A stretch of DNA of 31,644 bases from a virus. Every line of letters begins with the position of its first letter. The stretch's first letter is position 1. Positions 17,650 to 24,700 of the stretch are shown here, piece by piece. Position numbers and translations under genes: made by a program. The notes under the pieces are model-generated. The model was not told the origin of the DNA. It saw only the letters and a list, made by a program, of their open reading frames with translations, and made no database searches. Location of the stretch: positions 1-31,644 of IMG/VR virus record IMGVR_UViG_3300022562_000825. One strand, given 5' to 3'.

Positions 17650-18552
17650 TTAATCTCTTTCGTCTTCGAAATCATCCAAAGAAGTTTCTGCATCAAAGAC
17701 TTCTAGAGAGTCGTCAGCTACTTGAATACCCATTAATTCATCATCAGAAGCATCAATATCAAATGATTCTACATCCAATAAATCAGCAAAATCAACATCA
17801 ACATCTTCTTTGGTTAATTTAGATGGTCTTAAAGGAATATCCATTAATTGATCATCTGCTAGATTTAATGGATGACCATGTTGTTCTAGATTTTTGACCA
17901 TCTTTTCTGGAGTTAAACCTTTGGTGTGACGGTCGCTAATTTTATCGGGTCTTGGAGTTTTAGTTTTTTTTTGAGCTAAGCTCTTGAACTCAAAAACTTC
18001 TCCCGGCTCATCCTTTGGTGCTGATGGCTTTTCGACGCTCTCAAATTCTAGAGTTTCACCAGGGCGTATGTTAGATGGATCTACGGGCTTGCTCGGGTCT
18101 TGCATCCACTCCCACATTTTACTAAATGAACGATTTGGATCCAGAACTTCTTTGGCATCTTTTTCAGACATTACATTAGTATGACCAATGAATTTTGCAA
18201 TTTGATGATCAGATAATCCAAGACTACGTAATACTAAATTGAATTTAGCCTTAGCAATTGGGCTACCTTTTGCAAATTCTGCCATATCACGCTGAGTTAA
18301 ACCAGCTTCCATTAAGGCAGGAAGGCTTGGCATTTTCTCGACATCTCTAGCCTCATTGCTATCTGCCAGTTTTTGTAAAAGCTTTAGAACCTGATCGGCC
18401 CTAGCCTTCATCCCTTGTGATTCAAAAATCTCTAAAGCAGCATGCAAACATTCGGCTGCTTGGACAAGTTTTGGCGTTTCAGCCGAAGCTTGCTTGTGCA
18501 ACTCTTGCTGCATACCTGCAATTAGTTCATCTTCAAAAAGTGATTTAGGCAT
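17650..18552 (-). CDS. Helical head-module protein, N-terminal paralogue of the 165-aa gene
   Basis: ATG at 18552 follows AAGGA-TACA. Residues about 5-110 align with the upstream 165-residue protein: FEDEL versus FEDEI, then a helix-turn-helix (29-63) with IFESQGM versus IFDSAGM, a Leu-x2-Leu-Met segment and an SLGLSDHQI helix. The remainder (about 130-300) is acidic and Pro/Lys-rich and probably disordered, ending in repeated Asp/Glu-rich motifs (DLLDVESFDIDASDDELMGI) and EDERD. A basic-then-acidic disordered tail in the head module fits a core or scaffold accessory protein; that is inference. Confidence 0.55.
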   Translation of the reverse strand: MPKSLFEDELIAGMQQELHKQASAETPKLVQAAECLHAALEIFESQGMKARADQVLKLLQKLADSNEARDVEKMPSLPALMEAGLTQRDMAEFAKGSPIAKAKFNLVLRSLGLSDHQIAKFIGHTNVMSEKDAKEVLDPNRSFSKMWEWMQDPSKPVDPSNIRPGETLEFESVEKPSAPKDEPGEVFEFKSLAQKKTKTPRPDKISDRHTKGLTPEKMVKNLEQHGHPLNLADDQLMDIPLRPSKLTKEDVDVDFADLLDVESFDIDASDDELMGIQVADDSLEVFDAETSLDDFEDERD

Positions 18553-18559
18553 TGTATCC

Positions 18560-19057
18560 TTATACGAAAAATTTAGCTACTTTTAGAGCCGTCATTATTT
18601 TATCTACCAAACGATCTTTAACTTCAGGATCGGTGATATCATGCTCTTTAGCTACTTGAGCAATTTCTTCACCTAAAGAACTATCTCCCTTTAGAACGCT
18701 ATGAAGTTTCTTTCCCAAATTAATTAGTTGAGCTGGTGTAGACATCTCTAGCATGTTGTGTAAATCATGCTCTGAGACTCCTAACACATCGATTTTACTC
18801 ATTAAATCAGACAAAGAAAAAGCCTCGCTCATCAATTGGTCTACAGCCATTGATTGCAAGACTTTTGTAACTTCTTTAGATTCTTTGGACATACCTGCGC
18901 TATCAAAAATAGCAGCAGCAGTATTCAAAAGGTCAGCAGCTTTGGCTAGTTTATTGAAACCGTGTCTATCTTCAGTTTGATTTTTAACTAAAGTCTTTTC
19001 CATAGAACGATAGATTTCGTCCTCAAAACTGCCTTGTTTAAACACTGAACTCTCCAC
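18560..19057 (-). CDS. Small helical head-module protein, GTG start
   Basis: The best start is GTG at 19057 (the frame reads GTG GAG AGT TCA), because the N-terminus then aligns with that of the 300-residue paralogue downstream (FEDEI near residue 11). There is no strong Shine-Dalgarno. The start lies 19 bases inside the end of the extension frame described at 19038-19259, which suggests re-initiation by ribosomes leaving that frame. The signature helical hairpin is at about 36-71, and the rest is helical (residues 85-165). Function is unknown; it is probably a head core protein. Confidence 0.6.
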   Translation of the reverse strand: MESSVFKQGSFEDEIYRSMEKTLVKNQTEDRHGFNKLAKAADLLNTAAAIFDSAGMSKESKEVTKVLQSMAVDQLMSEAFSLSDLMSKIDVLGVSEHDLHNMLEMSTPAQLINLGKKLHSVLKGDSSLGEEIAQVAKEHDITDPEVKDRLVDKIMTALKVAKFFV

Positions 19058-19259
19058 TATTAAGTCGTTTTTGCATCAAAACTTGATTTACAGCCAAGAA
19101 ATCTTTTCTAACTTTATCCACTTTGTGTTCTGGTGCCAATGGATTCTTTAATAAAGAAAGATACTCTTCTTTAAGCATCTTCGATATCTTCCAAAGATCC
19201 TCTATTGGAATGTCAGAAAGATTCGACGGTACGAAAGTCTCGAACGACCCTTTACTTAC
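19038..19259 (-). CDS. Extension frame in -1 register of the acidic/Lys-rich gene (73 codons), or a separate 46-aa gene
   Basis: Directly after the slippery A-rich end of the 254-residue gene, the -1 frame is open from 19259 to a stop at 19038-19040. It reads like a real protein (for example SNLSDIPIEDLWKISKMLKE near its centre) and fills what would otherwise be a 198-base gap between genes. No ATG, GTG or TTG lies in the first 27 codons. An ATG at 19178 could start a 46-residue protein with only a weak GGAAG upstream. The stop overlaps the next gene's GTG start region. I favour frameshift extension, but an error in the A8 run or a separate small gene is also possible. Confidence 0.55.
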   Translation of the reverse strand, partial: VSKGSFETFVPSNLSDIPIEDLWKISKMLKEEYLSLLKNPLAPEHKVDKVRKDFLAVNQVLMQKRLNSGEFSV

Positions 19260-20020
19260 TTTTTTTTAGAGTCAGAAGACTTCTTGGAATCCTTGGAAGC
19301 TGGCTTCTTAGAATCAGACTTCTTAGGATCAGACTTCTTAGAATCTTTTTTGTCAGATACTTTGTTAGAATCAGACTTCTTAGAGTCAGACTTCTTAGGA
19401 TCAGACTTCTTAGAATCCTTAGACTTCTTAGAATCCTTCTCCTTCTTGTCCTTCTTCTTGGCTTCAACAACCAAGGAAGCAATCTTCAAAGTAAGAGCAG
19501 AACCACGTCCAAGACCAACAGAGTCAAGAGCTGCGGATGCAGTTAGAAGACTATCAATTGCAACATCAAATGCTGCGGATGTCTCTAAACCATCATCGGC
19601 CTTTTGAGCTACTGGCTGTGGGGCTGGCTGAGGTGGCTTGGCAGTGATCTTATCTTCTGGGAAGCGATAAGGATCCGAGCCTTTGCCAGAGCCCGTTCCG
19701 GTACCCTTACCAAACTCATCGTTGTTGTCATCGGCATCAGACTCATCATCATCTGCCATACAGGAATCATCATCCTCATCCTTCTTCTTACGACGAGCAT
19801 CATTATCATCGTCGTCCCAAGCAGAGCTTTCATCAGAAGAGTCCTTCTTCTTCTTAGCATCTTGGTCATCTGCTGCGCAAGAGTCCATCTTACCGTGTTC
19901 GGCACACATGGTCTCACCAGCCTTCTTGTACTGGGTTGCAAACAAAGACTTGTGTTCTTTGCTGTTTAATACCGCATCCATCGTTGCGGCAACAAAATCT
20001 GATACGCTTTGGTTTTTCAT
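19256..20020 (-). CDS. Acidic/Lys-rich low-complexity protein with DSKK repeats (254 aa)
   Basis: The ATG at 20020 has GAGGA-TACAG before it; an in-frame TTG at 20032 is unlikely. The N-terminal 35 residues form a helix. Residues about 36-105 are extremely acidic with Asp runs and four Cys, and a Gly/Pro linker follows. The shared helix-turn-helix signature lies at 153-184 (SLLTASAALDSVGL), and the tail (about 188-254) is a DSKKS/DPKKS repeat resembling a histone-H1-like basic tail. It immediately follows the protease-scaffold gene, so a DNA-contacting core or scaffold accessory role is plausible. It ends in the slippery A-run described separately. Confidence 0.55.
   Translation of the reverse strand: MKNQSVSDFVAATMDAVLNSKEHKSLFATQYKKAGETMCAEHGKMDSCAADDQDAKKKKDSSDESSAWDDDDNDARRKKKDEDDDSCMADDDESDADDNNDEFGKGTGTGSGKGSDPYRFPEDKITAKPPQPAPQPVAQKADDGLETSAAFDVAIDSLLTASAALDSVGLGRGSALTLKIASLVVEAKKKDKKEKDSKKSKDSKKSDPKKSDSKKSDSNKVSDKKDSKKSDPKKSDSKKPASKDSKKSSDSKKK
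19259..19265 (-). promoter_or_regulatory. Candidate -1 frameshift slippery heptamer A AAA AAG
   Basis: The last codons of the 254-residue gene are AAA AAA AAG followed by TAA, giving the heptamer A-AAA-AAG, the same as in bacterial dnaX. The stop codon directly behind it would cause pausing. Downstream, TTCGA and TCGAA can form a weak 5-bp hairpin, and no strong pseudoknot was seen. Confidence 0.5.
19259..19450 (-). repeat. 15-bp repeat array encoding DSKKS units
   Basis: On the minus strand GATTCTAAGAAGTCT-like 15-base units recur in register, encoding D-S/P-K-K-S. The copies are imperfect and no constant spacer is present, so it is a coding repeat and not a CRISPR array. It lies just before the candidate frameshift site. 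Confidence 0.75.
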
Positions 20021-20045
20021 CTGTATCCTCAATTAAGTGTTAGCT

Positions 20046-22574
20046 TTAGAACACACCCTTTTTGTTACCGAACATGGCGGACAAGTGTGCATAATCATTC
20101 TCTTCTACGACTGCAGTAACTGGAGAGTCACTGTCGCCTCTTAGACCAACTTGTGGAATGCTTCCGGCAGCCTTACGTAGAGAACCTGGCTCATGACGGG
20201 CTACGACCTTCTTTAGGGATTCAAATGCATCATCATTGAATCTCATAATCTGATCAACTTGGTCAGAGATGGTTGCTCTGTCGTGACGGCAGAGTCCACG
20301 GTCAACCATATCATAGGTTAGTTCGTAAGCACGAGCTAACTTGACACGGAAGGTGTTAAGTTCTTCTTCCATAGCTGACTTGACGTGTTCCTTTACCATT
20401 TCACTGGCAAATTCACTTCCGCCATCAACTTCACCAAAGTACTTCTTCCAGTAAGCAACGGCATCCTTATCTAGACCTTCTGCTACTAGAGCATCTACAT
20501 CCTTTGGATTTAGAGCCCCGCTGGCAACAAGTCTCTGGATAGCTTCTGCTTCCTTGCGAACCTTTGGTGGAGCCTTAGCAACTTCAAGCATTCTCTGGTT
20601 AATCTCTGGTAGAGTTTCAACTAATCCAAGACTATCAGATGGCTTAATATCTAGGTCGGTTTGACCATCAGCTAATCCGTCAGCTTGATCTAGCATATCA
20701 CTAAACTTCTGCTTGGACATATCTTGAAGTTCACCGTCTTCCTCTTTGCCGAGGGCATCAGCAGCTAACTTAGCTCTGAGATATTGACGTCCTTCTCTGC
20801 TATCAAGAGATGCGCTGGCTTGTAGTAGCTTCTCCAACTTCTGAGGATCAACATCTACATCACCATCATCTGCTGCAGCTTCTGGTAATAATAGGGCCTC
20901 AGAATCTGGTTCAGGCTCGAACTCATCATTATCGTTAGAATGTTCTCCTAATCCTTCACCTAAAATATCATCGATATCTAGATTTTGCTCATCACCCATC
21001 ATCTCTTGAACGGCGTCCAAGTCAGCATTGGTGTCGTTGATTAGTCCCATCAAGTCACCGCCGTCTGCGGAGTGACTGTCATTCATGTCGCTCATTTCGG
21101 TATCTCCTTCGGCTAGTGCTTGCAATTCTGATTCAATTTCAGCACGCTTTACAATTGCCTTGGTACCACGAGCATACTTCACAAAGGCAGTCATTAGTTT
21201 GAAACCATCTGCTACGGCAGTCTTAGCTTCATTCAATGCGTCTTCTACGATGGTACCTACAAAGTCTTGGTTAGACTCGGTAACTGCACCCTTATCGTAC
21301 ATACCAACAATCATATCTAGTTCTTGCTGGTGCTCGTTAAGTTCTGCGACGGCTTCTTTCATTGCATGGGTAAGCGCGCCATTAAGTTCTCTTCTTAAGG
21401 TATTTAGAGTGGTAGTACTGAAGCTTGCAGAAGATTCCTTAGAATCAGATTCTTTAGATTCCTTAGACTTTCTACGAGCATCGTGTGTATCAGCGGCCAT
21501 TGGACCACCTGCTGGACCACCAACACCACCTTCAGGTGCGGCTTCGCCACCAGCTTCTCCGCCCATTTCAGCTTGTTCGCCGGTTAGAGCGCGAACTGCC
21601 TCAACTAGGTCAGAGCACAAATCTCTGCACTTTTCAGCTAGCTCTAGAGCATTCTGCTTTGGATCGCCAGATTTACCTGCATCCTCGGCTGGAGGACCGG
21701 CTTCTGGAGCACCGCCCATATCACCTGGAGGTGGAGCGCCTGCATCACCACCTGCTGGAGGTGGAGGAGGAGCAGCACCAGCTCCTGGATCTTGTGCCTT
21801 CTTGATTAACTTGGATACTGCTGCAGCGCCACTAGTCTTGACCTTTTCAATCAATCTAGTACCGAAATCCTTAGTTGCAATGGAGTCATATAGAACATCA
21901 ACATTACCACCAGATAGTTCGTCTACAGAAGCAGTTAACAAAAGCTTGTCACCTAGGAAAACTTCCCAAGCACTCTTAGCTCTGTTTTGGGTGCCGTCAC
22001 CATTAGCTGCCTTGACGAAACGGGCTCTTAGTTGAGCACGAGCGAGCATTTGCTTACGCTTTAGTTCGTCAGAAGGGTCAGCGGAACTTGGAGATGGGTG
22101 TAAACCATCAACTGGACCAACACCTGGGAATGGCTTTTGGCCAACCATTTGCTTATCTTCGTATTCACGAAGCTCTTCGTTAAGCTTGTCCTTTGGATAC
22201 TTTGCTTTACCTGGGGATGGCTCGTTTACACCGCCACCACCTTGCCAGTAAGCTTCCTTCTGCTTCAAAGCGTCCTTTGCCATATTGACAATAGCATTGC
22301 GCTTCATTGCTCTTTCTTCTGCTTCAGCACGAGCAAGCATCTTCTTGCGTGCCAATTCATCAGAAGGATCTACAGAGCCTGGTGAAGGGTGCATTCCATC
22401 GACTGGACCTACCTCAGGGAAAGGAGGCTGACCCACCATGTGCTTGTCTTCATTCTCACGAAGTTGCTCATTGAGTCCGTCTTTTGGATATTTAACTTGA
22501 CCTGGAGTTGGCTCGTTGACGCCACCACCACCCTGGAAATAAGCTTGCTTATTAATTTCTTTTGATCCAGACAT
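20046..22574 (-). CDS. Candidate nested in-frame scaffold product of the protease gene
   Basis: ATG at 22574 (codon 404 of the fusion) is preceded by AAGAGG with a 5-base spacer (GAGG at 22580-22583), as strong a ribosome site as any gene here. It lies in frame exactly at the transition from the Ser/Asp-rich linker to the repeat/scaffold region, so it would make an 842-residue protein lacking the protease. Lambda C/Nu3 and herpesvirus UL26/UL26.5 use the same logic. The AGAGGA could be a chance result of Gln-Glu-Glu codons. Confidence 0.45.
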   Translation of the reverse strand: MSGSKEINKQAYFQGGGGVNEPTPGQVKYPKDGLNEQLRENEDKHMVGQPPFPEVGPVDGMHPSPGSVDPSDELARKKMLARAEAEERAMKRNAIVNMAKDALKQKEAYWQGGGGVNEPSPGKAKYPKDKLNEELREYEDKQMVGQKPFPGVGPVDGLHPSPSSADPSDELKRKQMLARAQLRARFVKAANGDGTQNRAKSAWEVFLGDKLLLTASVDELSGGNVDVLYDSIATKDFGTRLIEKVKTSGAAAVSKLIKKAQDPGAGAAPPPPPAGGDAGAPPPGDMGGAPEAGPPAEDAGKSGDPKQNALELAEKCRDLCSDLVEAVRALTGEQAEMGGEAGGEAAPEGGVGGPAGGPMAADTHDARRKSKESKESDSKESSASFSTTTLNTLRRELNGALTHAMKEAVAELNEHQQELDMIVGMYDKGAVTESNQDFVGTIVEDALNEAKTAVADGFKLMTAFVKYARGTKAIVKRAEIESELQALAEGDTEMSDMNDSHSADGGDLMGLINDTNADLDAVQEMMGDEQNLDIDDILGEGLGEHSNDNDEFEPEPDSEALLLPEAAADDGDVDVDPQKLEKLLQASASLDSREGRQYLRAKLAADALGKEEDGELQDMSKQKFSDMLDQADGLADGQTDLDIKPSDSLGLVETLPEINQRMLEVAKAPPKVRKEAEAIQRLVASGALNPKDVDALVAEGLDKDAVAYWKKYFGEVDGGSEFASEMVKEHVKSAMEEELNTFRVKLARAYELTYDMVDRGLCRHDRATISDQVDQIMRFNDDAFESLKKVVARHEPGSLRKAAGSIPQVGLRGDSDSPVTAVVEENDYAHLSAMFGNKKGVF

Positions 22575-23783
22575 ATTTTCCTCTTGTATTTTAGTAGTAG
22601 AAGTTTTAGCTAACTTATCCAAGCTCTTTTTCATTTGGCTTAACGTAGCTTCAATTGAAGCTGTAACTTGTTGAAGCTCAGCCAATGATTCCGCCTCTAC
22701 ATCAGCGGATGCAAACCTGGAGGTTTGCGGAGTTTGGAGAGCCAATCCAGAATCCGTGGGTGTGCTTTCATCCATAGCAATCGAACCCGACGATTGATTA
22801 AATGCAGAAGAATTAGTATCTTTTTCAGAAAATTTTGAATTAAGAGATTCTAATTCCTGAAGTCCTCTTTCAACGTCTGCCTTGAATGATTCTAAATCGC
22901 TACCTTGTACTTCAATAGATTCAAAGCTCTTGGCATCAGAATTCTCTGAATCGCTGCTTTTAACAATGGTAGCAGTATACGTTGAAGCAACCTTCTCTAG
23001 TTCCTTGGCGCGGTTTTCGAGATAAGTGTTCATTGTATTAGCTGCGGCAATAATGTGTTTGATGTTGGCTCTAGGATCAGCACCATTTACAACGATAGAT
23101 AACTCAATTGGATTGAGGTCTACGTTAATTTCACCGTAGCAAGTCTTGTTTTTCATATGACCACAGAAGTCTTGCTCCGCACGGGCGACTCGACCGCAAT
23201 CATAACAAATGGCTCTTCCTACTGCGGTACCCATGGATACACAGTTAGAAACGCCTGTAGAAATCTGTCTAGCTAATTGAGGAAATCCCGCTTTATCTAA
23301 AGCGCATAATGCAATAACTCTCTTGAGATTGCGATCATAATAGGTATCAACAATAAAGCCTCTTACGTGGTCTACCGAACTCGATTTATGATCCACACAT
23401 AGAGGCTTATGTTTCCATTTCTTGTAAGCTTTAATTAGTTCTTCTTCTGGGAAGATATCACCATTAGAATTCTTATATGGCTTTATACTAGGATCAGTAG
23501 AGGCCCATTTCCAGGTTCCACCGTCTTTGTTCCAGCTAACTTGAACTGGCTCGCCCTTAAGTGTTAACTTAGGTGTACCATCTTCGTTAATAGCGGCTGC
23601 TTCTGCGGCGTGCATCATAACAGCAGAAAAATATAAAAAGTCTTCTGCTCTAGGCGCAACCTTCTTAAGGTTAGCAGCAAATTTCCTAAAGTTTTCTAAG
23701 ACCTCAGCACTCACTTCTGGAAGACATGATTCCATGTTCTCCAGTTTAATTTCGTGGGCTTCGCCTAATTTAATAATGGGCAT
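20046..23783 (-). CDS. Prohead protease fused to scaffold-like region (1245 aa)
   Basis: Residues about 45-250 look like a phage prohead maturation protease: NSNGDIFPEEEL (105-116), then H132 in CVDH, S183 in CVSMG, and a 'NPIELSIVVNGADPRA' strand (224-239). An inserted Cys cluster, CYDCGR with C207-x-H209, could bind zinc. The rest is scaffold-like. It has a Ser/Asp-rich linker (about 270-400), two tandem copies of a 73-residue element (414-486 and 511-583), and a Pro/Gly tract (about 664-705). Then come a helical section, acidic regions, and a helical C-terminus (about 1115-1220). Protease and scaffold are usually adjacent or separate genes; the fusion is large. ATG at 23783 is preceded by GGGAG. 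An internal start at 22574 may release the scaffold alone. Confidence 0.75.
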   Translation of the reverse strand: MPIIKLGEAHEIKLENMESCLPEVSAEVLENFRKFAANLKKVAPRAEDFLYFSAVMMHAAEAAAINEDGTPKLTLKGEPVQVSWNKDGGTWKWASTDPSIKPYKNSNGDIFPEEELIKAYKKWKHKPLCVDHKSSSVDHVRGFIVDTYYDRNLKRVIALCALDKAGFPQLARQISTGVSNCVSMGTAVGRAICYDCGRVARAEQDFCGHMKNKTCYGEINVDLNPIELSIVVNGADPRANIKHIIAAANTMNTYLENRAKELEKVASTYTATIVKSSDSENSDAKSFESIEVQGSDLESFKADVERGLQELESLNSKFSEKDTNSSAFNQSSGSIAMDESTPTDSGLALQTPQTSRFASADVEAESLAELQQVTASIEATLSQMKKSLDKLAKTSTTKIQEENMSGSKEINKQAYFQGGGGVNEPTPGQVKYPKDGLNEQLRENEDKHMVGQPPFPEVGPVDGMHPSPGSVDPSDELARKKMLARAEAEERAMKRNAIVNMAKDALKQKEAYWQGGGGVNEPSPGKAKYPKDKLNEELREYEDKQMVGQKPFPGVGPVDGLHPSPSSADPSDELKRKQMLARAQLRARFVKAANGDGTQNRAKSAWEVFLGDKLLLTASVDELSGGNVDVLYDSIATKDFGTRLIEKVKTSGAAAVSKLIKKAQDPGAGAAPPPPPAGGDAGAPPPGDMGGAPEAGPPAEDAGKSGDPKQNALELAEKCRDLCSDLVEAVRALTGEQAEMGGEAGGEAAPEGGVGGPAGGPMAADTHDARRKSKESKESDSKESSASFSTTTLNTLRRELNGALTHAMKEAVAELNEHQQELDMIVGMYDKGAVTESNQDFVGTIVEDALNEAKTAVADGFKLMTAFVKYARGTKAIVKRAEIESELQALAEGDTEMSDMNDSHSADGGDLMGLINDTNADLDAVQEMMGDEQNLDIDDILGEGLGEHSNDNDEFEPEPDSEALLLPEAAADDGDVDVDPQKLEKLLQASASLDSREGRQYLRAKLAADALGKEEDGELQDMSKQKFSDMLDQADGLADGQTDLDIKPSDSLGLVETLPEINQRMLEVAKAPPKVRKEAEAIQRLVASGALNPKDVDALVAEGLDKDAVAYWKKYFGEVDGGSEFASEMVKEHVKSAMEEELNTFRVKLARAYELTYDMVDRGLCRHDRATISDQVDQIMRFNDDAFESLKKVVARHEPGSLRKAAGSIPQVGLRGDSDSPVTAVVEENDYAHLSAMFGNKKGVF
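22035..22544 (-). repeat. Tandem 73-aa repeat, 291-bp period, in the protease-scaffold protein
   Basis: Two copies start at 22544 (residue 414, AYFQGGGG) and 22253 (residue 511, AYWQGGGG). By hand alignment 58 of 73 residues are identical, including GPVDG, HPSP, DPSDEL and MLARA. This looks like a recent duplication inside the scaffold portion. Confidence 0.85.
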
Positions 23784-23788
23784 GCGTA

Positions 23789-23947
23789 TTAGCTCCCTGA
23801 TTTCTTGTTAGAAGAATCAGTTGTCTTGTCAGATTGTTTGACAAGTTCCTTGGAAACGTTCTTAACAGCTTTTTTCTGTTCTTCAGTTAACTCTTCGCTG
23901 TCAACTACGTTTAAGATTTTTCCATCACCGTGTTTAATGAAAGCCAT
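23789..23947 (-). CDS. Small 52-aa hydrophilic protein
   Basis: This frame begins MAFIKHGDGK and ends NKKSGS. ATG at 23947 has GGAGAA 5 bases upstream, a strong ribosome site, and the stop lies 5 bases before the start of the protease gene. The sequence is polar: a short beta-like start (FIKHGDGKILNVVD) and a charged Lys/Ser/Glu helix. Its position and strong start support a real gene, perhaps a small head-assembly factor; no family is recognised. Confidence 0.6.
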   Translation of the reverse strand: MAFIKHGDGKILNVVDSEELTEEQKKAVKNVSKELVKQSDKTTDSSNKKSGS

Positions 23948-23951
23948 ATAT

Positions 23952-23966
23952 TCTCCAAATGGGAGA
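23952..23966 (-). promoter_or_regulatory. Hairpin burying the ribosome site of the 52-aa gene
   Basis: TCTCC and GGAGA (arms 23952-23956 and 23962-23966, 5-base loop) form a stem whose GGAGA arm is the Shine-Dalgarno of the small gene. Folding would reduce translation. The stem is short, so the effect may be modest. Confidence 0.45.
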
Positions 23967-24049
23967 CCACACAGGTATAATGTAATATTGCTACAAATTT
24001 CCGGTCCATGACCAAAAACTTCATCTATTATACAGCGATATTACCATTT

Positions 24050-24700
24050 TTAGTTACCAACTGTGCTTCGCTCCTCTATCGCATCGTTTAATTGCTCTTG
24101 CCTCTGATTATAGAGATCCATAATAAGTGGCGTCTTTTTCTCTATTTTCATCTGTAAATCATTGCTAATGGAATCTACCCAACTAGTAGCTAGTATATTC
24201 GTTTGAATATGAGATTTTATTCTTTCATCAATGATTTCGTCAATTTCATCACTTTGCTTTTGAACATCTTCAATCGATGTTACAATGTCTTTCGCAAAAT
24301 CTTTTGACTGCAAATCATTAAATAGTTCGGCAAAATGGTTCACAGAAGTCTCTAATTGATCAATAGAAGATATAAAAGACTTCATTAGTTTGAATGTTTG
24401 AGTATCACTACCAAATGTCTGCATCAAATTAATGCATTCGAAAGCTACCTTTTTGAAGTCACTAAAATTATCAAGTGCTTGATCTCTGAAGCGACGAATA
24501 ACTGCACGAGCCTTCATAACATCTTCTGGTGTCATATCTGGATTATCTTTGAATGGAGTTTTCATAGTATTCAAATAATCCGAAGCCTGTAATAGCTTAT
24601 GGGCGGCTGATTTAAAATACAATAGAGCCTTCTCCGCCTGATGCTTTTCGCTATCAGACACGTCATAACTCATTTGTACAGAATAAGCCTTTTTAATCAT
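24050..24700 (-). CDS. Helical coiled-coil-like protein (216 aa)
   Basis: The ATG at 24700 follows directly after the stop of the phosphatase gene (TGA-ATG). The protein is almost entirely helix: heptad-like segments at about 15-45 and 60-100, then a long amphipathic helix (100-165) and a charged C-terminus (170-216). There are no catalytic motifs or membrane segments. Coupling to the phosphatase suggests a shared function, for example a partner or substrate, but that is inference. It could equally be a small head-core protein. Confidence 0.5.
   Translation of the reverse strand: MIKKAYSVQMSYDVSDSEKHQAEKALLYFKSAAHKLLQASDYLNTMKTPFKDNPDMTPEDVMKARAVIRRFRDQALDNFSDFKKVAFECINLMQTFGSDTQTFKLMKSFISSIDQLETSVNHFAELFNDLQSKDFAKDIVTSIEDVQKQSDEIDEIIDERIKSHIQTNILATSWVDSISNDLQMKIEKKTPLIMDLYNQRQEQLNDAIEERSTVGN

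Noticed and set aside
19259-19450. Possible CRISPR array
   Set aside because: The 15-bp units are in coding register with no unique spacers.
19205-19969. Several plus- and minus-strand frames with Leu/Arg-rich repeats
   Set aside because: They are other reading frames of the DSKK and Asp-rich coding repeats.
20020-20032. TTG start giving a 4-residue longer N-terminus for the acidic gene
   Set aside because: The ATG at 20020 has an ideal GAGGA spacing; the TTG has none.
21085-22035. A 316-codon open frame on the plus strand opposite the protease-scaffold gene
   Set aside because: It is an antisense shadow of the Pro/Gly/Ala-rich coding region: low-complexity product, no ribosome site, and the minus-strand gene has clear domains.
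24027-24032. Exact TATAAT on the minus strand upstream of the 52-aa gene
   Set aside because: No -35 at an acceptable spacing; a lone AT-rich hexamer is weak evidence in this composition.
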